Of a DNA stretch of 64,000 nt, positions 57,513 through 64,000 are shown in pieces. Numbering within the stretch: position 1 is the stretch's first letter; every line of letters starts with the position of its first letter. The DNA is from Monoplex corrugatus. Its lineage: Eukaryota; Mollusca; Gastropoda; Littorinimorpha; Ranellidae. Made by a program: the position numbers and the translations under genes. The stretch covers positions 1-64,000 of the forward strand of contig JAPXFY010000291.1 of assembly GCA_030674185.1 (NCBI GenBank). The letters are read 5' to 3'. The notes beneath the pieces are model-generated. The model had not been told where the DNA came from. It searched no databases and saw only the letters and a list, made by a program, of their open reading frames with translations.

Positions 57513-59114
57513 AAGAATTTTCTTACTTCCAAATTACTGCCATTAAAATCCCATTTTTCATTTAAAAGAGAAAAAAAATCCTCCGAAAAACTGTTCTTTT
57601 AGGCTTAACTAAATCTACTGTCAGTCGTAGCCACTTTTTTTTCGTTGAAGGATGTTAGGTCGATGTTGAAGACCTAATGCAGTTGATGCCTTCAGTGATA
57701 TCTAAAGAGTAAAATCATCTACAAAAAGCATGAGAAAAAGCTCAATGAAAACATTACGGCACATTATTGACATTATAATATCCCAAGCTGTGCCATTTTG
57801 TAGATCACAGTATTGAGGCCAAAGCTAGAATGATCCCTTGTATATGCGTGTGGTTCTTGTGGGATTATCGTTTTCCTTTCTAAAGCTCAAGTGGGAGTTA
57901 TTCATCTTGTGAATTGTAGTGACCTGTCTGTGTGAAACGGGACAGAAATGATAATAATAATGATAAGAAAATAACATTATCCCATTCCATTGAACCAGTT
58001 CCCTGTACCCTTATCTTTAACTGTCCAAAAGTGAGTTAGGGGATGATGATGCACTCACGTTTAGAAACAAATAGTGTTTTTTTTCGGAAACTCAGAATGT
58101 CAATGAATTTAGGCCAATGACTCCTTTCATGGAGGAAATCATAAGACACACATATCTGTTCAACATACAATTAGTTAACATACTTCAATGTATATAGATG
58201 GGAATATTCGTAAATTACTAATGTAGAAAAGGACAGTTGTTGTTTCCAAGTCGTACGTTCAAAATACTTATTTTAAAGGCAGTGACCAAAAACATCCCGA
58301 AATTTACTATTGTTCCCACAGTCATCCGTCATTTTTCTAATAAAATGAACCTCAGTTGTCGCCTTCAGTAACATCTAAATAATCACATTGTCTGATCTAA
58401 TTGTACAGAGTATTCAAACTTGGACAAACTGAACATGAAGTGTTGACAGTGGTGTCTGTGAACATTTAACGGGGACACACCCATCCTAAACTGTGCCAGA
58501 GATTCCTCAACATCTTCACATAAAGTATTTCAATATACTTTGCTCTTGCAAATACAGGCTGAATTTTGCCATATAGTGAACAAGTGCACTGGTATCTAAG
58601 TGGTAACCACAGAAACTGCTGGGTAATCTTTCTTTCAATTCTTTACTGAATCATTTAAAGTCGCTACACCCAAAAAGTCGAACTTCTTCAAAACTATTTT
58701 CACATAAAACGTTGTTTTTTATCTTGGACAGCCAAGTTCCATGACCTTTTTCATGCATAGTGAATAACATTATGTATTTTTTTGAATACCTAGCTCCTGG
58801 CTGTTTCAGTAGTCGAAACCAATAGTTAATACATCTAGATAGCAGTAATAACAGTTATTTAGAGAGGAAATCGTCCCAGTTCTTCGTACACCATACTGTT
58901 TATTGTTGTGTTTCTTATGTGTAAAAATCTCGTGAAGGCATATGTATGTACCTGTTCAAGTTGATAACGTCTCTCATAACCCCAAGTTCCTGCACCATAA
59001 AGTAGTAACAGAACTACCTGAGCATCAAACAATTTAATGAATATGTCTAGTGAATTACATTTAATCTTTCTCAGTGTACTTAAAATAGCTTTAACACTTT
59101 CTGGAACTTTCAGG
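57513..59114 (-). pseudogene. LINE-A RT fragment, 3' UTR and C-terminal region (right, unit 2)
   Basis: Contains, right to left, the C-terminal frame (RGCLKVPESVKAILSTLRKI through LYGAGTWGYERRYQLEQ to EELGRFPL, stop at 58859; 184 open codons from 59413 including array), the 3' UTR, and then the RT fragment of the adjoining LINE-A unit down to 57513. Carries the unoccupied sites for both the RTE fragment (57763) and the L2/CR1-like element (57795-57830). Confidence 0.76.
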
Positions 59115-59510
59115 CAACCTCGAAGTGGCAGTTGGTCTCCAGAATCTTCAGACAACCTCGTTGTGTCAGCCAGCAAAAGAAGCCACAGAAGAAACCAGAG
59201 AACCAACCAGACAAGAGGAGCAAAGCAAACAGCCCAGTCAGGAGGAATCAGCCAGCCAGGACGAACCAGCCACCAAGCCAGGAGGAGCCAGCAAGCTAGC
59301 CAGGAGGAACCAGCCACCAAGCCAGGACGAGCCAGTAAGCTAGCCCGTAGGAACCAGCGAGGAGGAACCAGCGGGGAGGAGCCAGCCAGGAGGACCCAGC
59401 CAGGAGGAATCAATCAAGAGGAGCCACTCAGGAGGAATTAGTCAAGAGGAGCCAACCAAGAGGAGCCAGCCAACCACCCAGCTAGGAGAAACCAGCCAAA
59501 TACATGTAAG
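59115..59510 (-). repeat. Minisatellite embedded inside LINE-A (right, unit 2, second)
   Basis: Copy of 50996-51370, a few bases longer. Confidence 0.9.
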
Positions 59511-60200
59511 TATTTACTACGTCCAAATTACTGCCATTAAAATCCCATTTTCCTTTTGAATCAAGAAAACCACCTTCTGAAAGATTATTTTTTTCGACTG
59601 AACTAAATTTACTGTCAATCGTAGCCTCTGTTTTTCTCGTTGAAGGATGTTAAGTTGATGTTGAAGACCTAGCGCAGTTGAAGCCTTCAGTGACATCTAA
59701 AGAGTAAGATCATCTACAAAAAGCATGCGTAAAAGCTCTATTGCATCTGAAGCTAACGTAACACCATGTTTTCCGCTTAGAATAATTATCTTTTCAAGTT
59801 CATTGATCAGCAGAGAAAACAGGATAGGACTTTCAATGCAACCTTGCCTTAGGTCTTGAAGGCAGTCAAATAAATGGTAATATCCATTTTACTATAACAT
59901 AATACACATGCTTTAACTGTTGCGTACAGTGCTTGGATAATTTTGAACATCTTCCCTTGATACCCATTCGTGATAATACAGACCATTAAACGTTCTATTC
60001 ACGGTGTTATTTGTTTTTTTTTAAATCTATAAAGGCAATGTCGAGGTTTGTTTTGTTGTTGTTGTCTGTTTCTAAATAAATATTTTTCAATTAGTGTTCG
60101 TAAAGTGAATATATGATCCATTGTAGACCGACCCTTCCTGAATGCTGCATGAGCTATTGTGAGAGAGCTTAAGAAATGGGTGTTTTCTTCCTTCAAGTTT
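59511..60200 (-). pseudogene. LINE-A RT fragment (right, unit 2)
   Basis: Copy of 51371-52070 with AHAAFRKGRSTMDHIFTLRT and LLRMLFVDDLTL. Uninterrupted at the RLE-LINE target near 59780. Confidence 0.75.
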
Positions 60201-60812
60201 GTCTATAAGTCATACCTCCAGTTTGATGTTAATCACGTTAATGTGAAGATGGTGCTACATGTAACTACATCAAAATGAGATCAATTGAAATATGCATCAA
60301 AATGAGATCCATTGAAATATGCAAATACAAAAACAATTCAAATTAAGGTGGATTTCAGACAGAATGAAACATGAGAGACGGAACGCACCATTGATTTCAT
60401 ATGCTGATTTATTTGATCGATTTAATTGAGTAAATGACAAACTGATGTTATATCTTTCTGTTTCAGGAAATGGACATGGTGTCTTCTCCCTCCCCTCTGC
60501 CCTCATTCCCTGCACCCCTCCTCATCCCTTCTCCCTACCGTTGTTTCCGTAGGGTCTTTCTTGGAAGTTTGATTATGCTTCAATCTTGTGCATCCCCCTC
60601 CTTGTGGGAAGGGTAACCACAATCATAGTGGCTTCTGTTGGCTTGTGAATTTGTCAATTCATCCAGTTCTTCAGGATGTTTGACAGAGTTGTGTGTGAAC
60701 TCAGGCACAGGTCAAATGGTCAGCTGACTTGTCAGCTTCTGCGCATGTGTATCGAGTGCTTACGCCTCATCACAGCATCGATCTACTATCCTCTGTCTCC
60801 TGTCTTTCTTCT
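60201..60812. other. Inter-module stretch with exon b-prime candidate
   Basis: Copy of 52071-52680. Acceptor-like tttctgtttcag ends at 60466; frame MDMVSSPSPLPSFPAP follows. Nothing else recognised. Confidence 0.4.
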
Positions 60813-61256
60813 AGATCTTCCTGGCTGCTCGATCGTCCTGACTGGCTGACTGACTCCTCCTGGCTGAGTGACTGACTGGTTCCTTCTGGTTGGTTGCTCC
60901 TGACTGTTCCTCCTGGCTGTCCGGTTGGATGGTTCCTCCTGACTGGCTCTTCCTGGCAGTTTGGTTGGTCGGCTCTTCCTGACTGGCTCCTCCTGGCTGG
61001 CTGGTTGGCTGGCTCCACTTGGTTGGTTCCTCCTAGCTGGCTGGTTGGCTGGCTCCTCTTGGCTGGTTTCTCCTTATTGGCTGGTTTGCTGGCTCTTGGC
61101 TGGTTCCTCCTGGCCAGCCAGCCAGGAGGACAAGCAAGTCAGCCAACCAGCAGGAATCAACCAGGAGCCATCCAACAAGCCATCCAGGAGAATCCAGCCA
61201 GTCAGTACAAGCCAGGCAGTTAGACAGCCAGGAGGGGTCAGCCAACAGGAGCCAGG
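60813..61256. repeat. Minisatellite that flips strand at about 61115
   Basis: GGCTGG sense from 60813, switching at cctcctggccagccagccag to CCAGCC sense. Mirror of 8916-9361, including the same conserved palindromic switch. Confidence 0.88.
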
Positions 61257-61520
61257 TGCTCCGGGGATTCCCTCTTCTGCGATGGTTGTCTGTTTGGTGA
61301 AGGGCAGAGCAAGTGGAGATCCTTGTGTGGAATGTTATGGGGAAGTGGGATGGGAATCTTCAGAACACTCTGGACAAGTCTTGTGGCTATGGGATAGGCG
61401 ACATGGACGCATGTCAAGTATTTCGGCTGCAGATTTGGCTGGGGTGTTCTGTTGACAACCTGAAAGCTATCTCCGGCGTTCCCGAGACCGGTCCCAGGTG
61501 ATCTTCTCTGTCTGGATCCT
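61257..61520. repeat. Conserved 260-bp block (right P copy)
   Basis: Mirror of 8661-8915; plus strand reads MEILVWNVMGKWDGNLQ. Confidence 0.6.
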
Positions 61521-62085
61521 TCAGGCAACCTCGTAGAGACAGGGGTCTGAGCCAGGCATGAGAAGCTAGCCAGAAGAAACCACTCAACCAACCAGCCAGC
61601 CATGATGAAACAGCCAACCTTCCAGCTGGGAGGAACTAGGCAACAAGCCAGCTAGAAGGAACCAGCCATAAAGAGCCAGCCAACCAGCCAGCCAGGAGGA
61701 ACCAGCCAAGAGGAGAGCCAATCAGCCAGCCCAGCCTGGAGGAACCAGCGAAGAGGAGCCAGCCCACCACCAGCCAGCCAGGAGGAACCAGCCAAGAGCC
61801 AGCAAACCAGCCAATCAGGAGGAACCAGCCAAGAGGAGCCAGCCAACCAGCCAGCTAGGAGGAACCAACCAAGTGGAGCCAGCCAACCAGCCAGCCAGGA
61901 GGAGCCAGTCAGGAAGAGCTGACCAACCAAACTGCCAGGAAGAGCCAGTCAGGAGGAATCAGCCAACCAGACAGCCAGGAGGAACAGTCAGGAGCAACCA
62001 ACCAGAAGGAACAAGTCAGTCACCCAGCCAGGAGGAGTCAGTCAGCCAGTCAGGAGGATCAAGCAGCCAGGAAGATCTAGAAGAA
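61521..62085 (-). repeat. CCAGCC-sense minisatellite array (right P)
   Basis: Starts ggatccttcaggcaacctcg and ends ggaagatctagaag. Mirror of 8091-8660. Confidence 0.9.
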
Positions 62086-62830
62086 AGACAGGAGACAGAA
62101 GATAGCAGATCGATGCCGTGATGAGGCGTAAGCACTCAATATACATGCACGGAAGCTGACGAGTCAGTTGACCATTTCTGTTAGTCTCTTCCTCCATCAT
62201 TCCTGTCCCTTTCTTGGCATTGCCGTCCCAACCGGCCTGCGTCCTGTGTCAACTGGGATGTGAGCTGTCAGTGCTGGGGCTTCGCTGAACTCTACATTGC
62301 CTTCTGGGGCGGTATGTTTATTAGTATACATGTGCACTTAAAATGTGTTAAGTCACTACTTGCTAAATGTAACAATCAGTGAAAACATGATGGCATACGA
62401 TTAACATTATAAAATCCCAAGTGTGCCATTTTGTAGATCACAGTATTTGAGTCAAAGCTAGAATGAATAATCTCTTGTATATATGCATGTGGTTCTTGTG
62501 GGGTTTTCTCTTTTTCCTTTCTAAAGCAGAGGTGGTAGTTATTCATGTTGTGATTTTGTAATTTTGTAATAACCTGTCGGCGTGAAACGGGGCAGAAATG
62601 ATAATGATAATGAATTAAACAAAGATAATATTGTCCCTTTCCATGGAACAAGATCCCTGTACCCTTATATTTCGAATGTCCAAAAGTGACTTGGGAGATG
62701 AAGTTGCACTCACATTTTGAAACTAATGCTGTTGGGTTTTTTTTTCAGAAACTCGGTATGTTAATAAATTTAGGCCAACAGCCCCTTTCATGGAGGCAAT
62801 CACAAGACGCACATTTTTGTTCAACATACA
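62086..62830. other. P spacer and LINE-A 3' UTR, no gene
   Basis: Mirror of 7331-8090. Contains a diverged version of the downstream exon end (PFLGIAVP-type) with GGGGCG/GTATGT near 62311, in which a stop interrupts the hydrophobic part, followed by the LINE-A 3' UTR. Confidence 0.55.
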
Positions 62831-63865
62831 ATTAACACATTTCAGTGTATATACAGGGGAATGTTCGTAAACTACTAATGTCAAAAAGGACAGCTGTTGT
62901 TTCAAAGTTGTACATTCAAAATACTTCTCTTATCTTAAAGGCAGTGACCAAAAACTTCGCAAAGTTCAATATAGTTCCCTCAGTGTCATCCGTTATTTTT
63001 CCTAAAAAAATTAAAAAACAAAACAAAAAACAAAACAAAACAAAAAACAACTAAGTTGTCACCTTCAGTAACATCTAAATGATTACATAGTCTGACCTAA
63101 TTGTACATAGAGTACTCAAACTGAAAATGTATCCCGTTTTCCTGCACATTTGGACAAACTGGATATGTATTGTTGACAGTACTAGGCGCAAACTGGTGTC
63201 TGTGAACGTTTAACGGGGACACGCCCATCCTAAATTGTGGCATAGATTCCTCAACACCTTCACATACAGGATCTTAATATACTTAGCTCTTGCAAATATA
63301 GGCTGACATTTGCCATATAGTGAACAGCGAGCACAAAGTGGTTACACCAGCTGTGACAGAAACTGCTTCATAGTATTTTTTTTCAGTTCTTTACTGAATC
63401 GTTTCTCGGCGCCACACCCAAAAAGCCAAACTTCTTCAAAACCATTCTCACATTAAACGTTGCTTTTTTTTTTTTTATCTAGGACACCTAAGTTCTATGA
63501 CCTTTTCCATGCATAGTGAATAACATTATATATATATTTTTAATACCCACCTACTGGATGTTTCAGTAGTCGAAACCAATATTTAATACATCTAGTAATA
63601 GCAGTTATTTAGAGAGGAAATGTCCCAATTCTCCGTACAATATATGATATATTGTTTTGTATCTTACGTGTAAACATCTCTTGCAAGCATATACATGTAC
63701 CTGTTCAAGTTGATAGCGTCTCTCATAACCCCACATTCCTGCACCATAAAGTAGTAATGGATCTACCTGAGCATCAAACATTTAAAAGAATATGTCTAGT
63801 GAATAACTTTTAATCTGTTTCAGTGTACTTAAAATAGCTTTCGTACTTTTCTGGATCTTTCAGGC
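62831..63865 (-). pseudogene. LINE-A C-terminal region (right P)
   Basis: Mirror of 6286-7330, including the AAAAC-rich run at 63000-63050 and the LLLYGAGMWGYERRYQLEQV signature near 63730. Many stops. Confidence 0.68.
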
Positions 63866-64000
63866 AACCTCGTAGCGGCAGGGGTGTCAGCCAGCAATAA
63901 GAAGCCAGCCAAAAGAAACCAGTCAAACAAACCAGCCAGGAGGAGCCAGTCAACCAGCCAGCTACGAAAAAGCAGCCAGCCAGGAGGAACCAGCCAACCA
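63866..64000 (-). repeat. Minisatellite embedded inside LINE-A, cut by window edge
   Basis: First 135 bp of the array matching 6147-6285 in mirror image, including ctacgaaaaagcagccagcc. Shows that the palindrome continues beyond the window. Confidence 0.88.

Larger units (their letters stand above)
53053..61115. repeat. Tandem M-N segmental duplication, unit 2
   Basis: Second direct copy of the M-N block of 44471-53052. It lacks the RTE insertion found in unit 1 at 49160-49732 and so supplies the empty site (near 57760-57830). Its junction at 53052/53053 joins a GGCTGG array straight to a truncated RTE endonuclease; the same junction in mirror image occurs at 3913 in the left arm, so it predates the separation of those copies. 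Confidence 0.85.
34140..64000. repeat. Right arm of giant imperfect palindrome
   Basis: This is the inverted partner of the left arm. Reading outward from the centre it shows inner stretch, M, N, a second M-N pair, then P, running off the window. The right end (63866-64000) corresponds to about 6147-6290 on the left, so the palindrome very likely continues outside the window. Its inner edge at 34140 lies inside a relict RLE-LINE that continues unbroken towards 33245, whereas the left arm cuts that relict off. The right side therefore looks like the older configuration. Confidence 0.92.

Overview
The window is repeat-dense animal nuclear DNA, most likely from a marine invertebrate and plausibly a mollusc. 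That guess is inference from the LINE families present; no species marker is visible. No intact conventional host gene is recognisable. Nearly everything is decayed non-LTR retrotransposon sequence, minisatellite and recent LINE insertions. Names used below: LINE-A is an APE-type LINE whose RT gene is interrupted by a minisatellite; RTE-like is an APE-endonuclease LINE of RTE type; RLE-LINE is a LINE with a C-terminal restriction-like endonuclease (R2/R4/NeSL-like superclade); L2/CR1-like is a third LINE type.

The layout is a giant imperfect palindrome. The left arm (1-30621) and right arm (34140-64000) are inverted copies around a unique 3.5 kb spacer (30622-34139) full of microsatellites. 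Each arm is a mosaic of modules. Module M holds a minisatellite, two splice-bounded exon candidates and an inverted pair of RTE-like fragments. Module N holds LINE-A RT, a minisatellite, the LINE-A C-terminus and its 3' region. Module P is a LINE-A 3' half plus minisatellite. Left to right the left arm reads M (1-3913), N (4300-6290), P (6290-9060), N (9360-18640), M (18645-22530), then an inner non-modular stretch. The right arm mirrors this outward from the centre as inner stretch, M, N, M, N, P, so it carries an extra 8.1-8.6 kb tandem M-N unit (44471 onward, repeated from 53053).

Four LINE insertions are specific to one copy and have visible empty sites in a sister copy: an RLE-LINE at 41056-43264 (25-bp target duplication), a longer RLE-LINE at 10381-14397, an L2/CR1-like element at 16392-17846 (6-bp duplication), and an RTE 3' fragment at 49160-49732 (9-bp duplication). 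A 153-bp RTE 3' fragment at 11793-11945 is nested in the left RLE-LINE. These insertions post-date the duplications, so the arms are young on the scale of transposon activity.

The minisatellite (GGCTGG/CCAGCC-rich) sits at module boundaries, sits inside LINE-A between YMYL and the LPLRGCLK segment, and often carries the same two end sequences. The best host-gene candidate is a pair of exons, 214 bp and an ATG-containing exon, with good splice signals, present four times and always in the same orientation relative to the palindrome.
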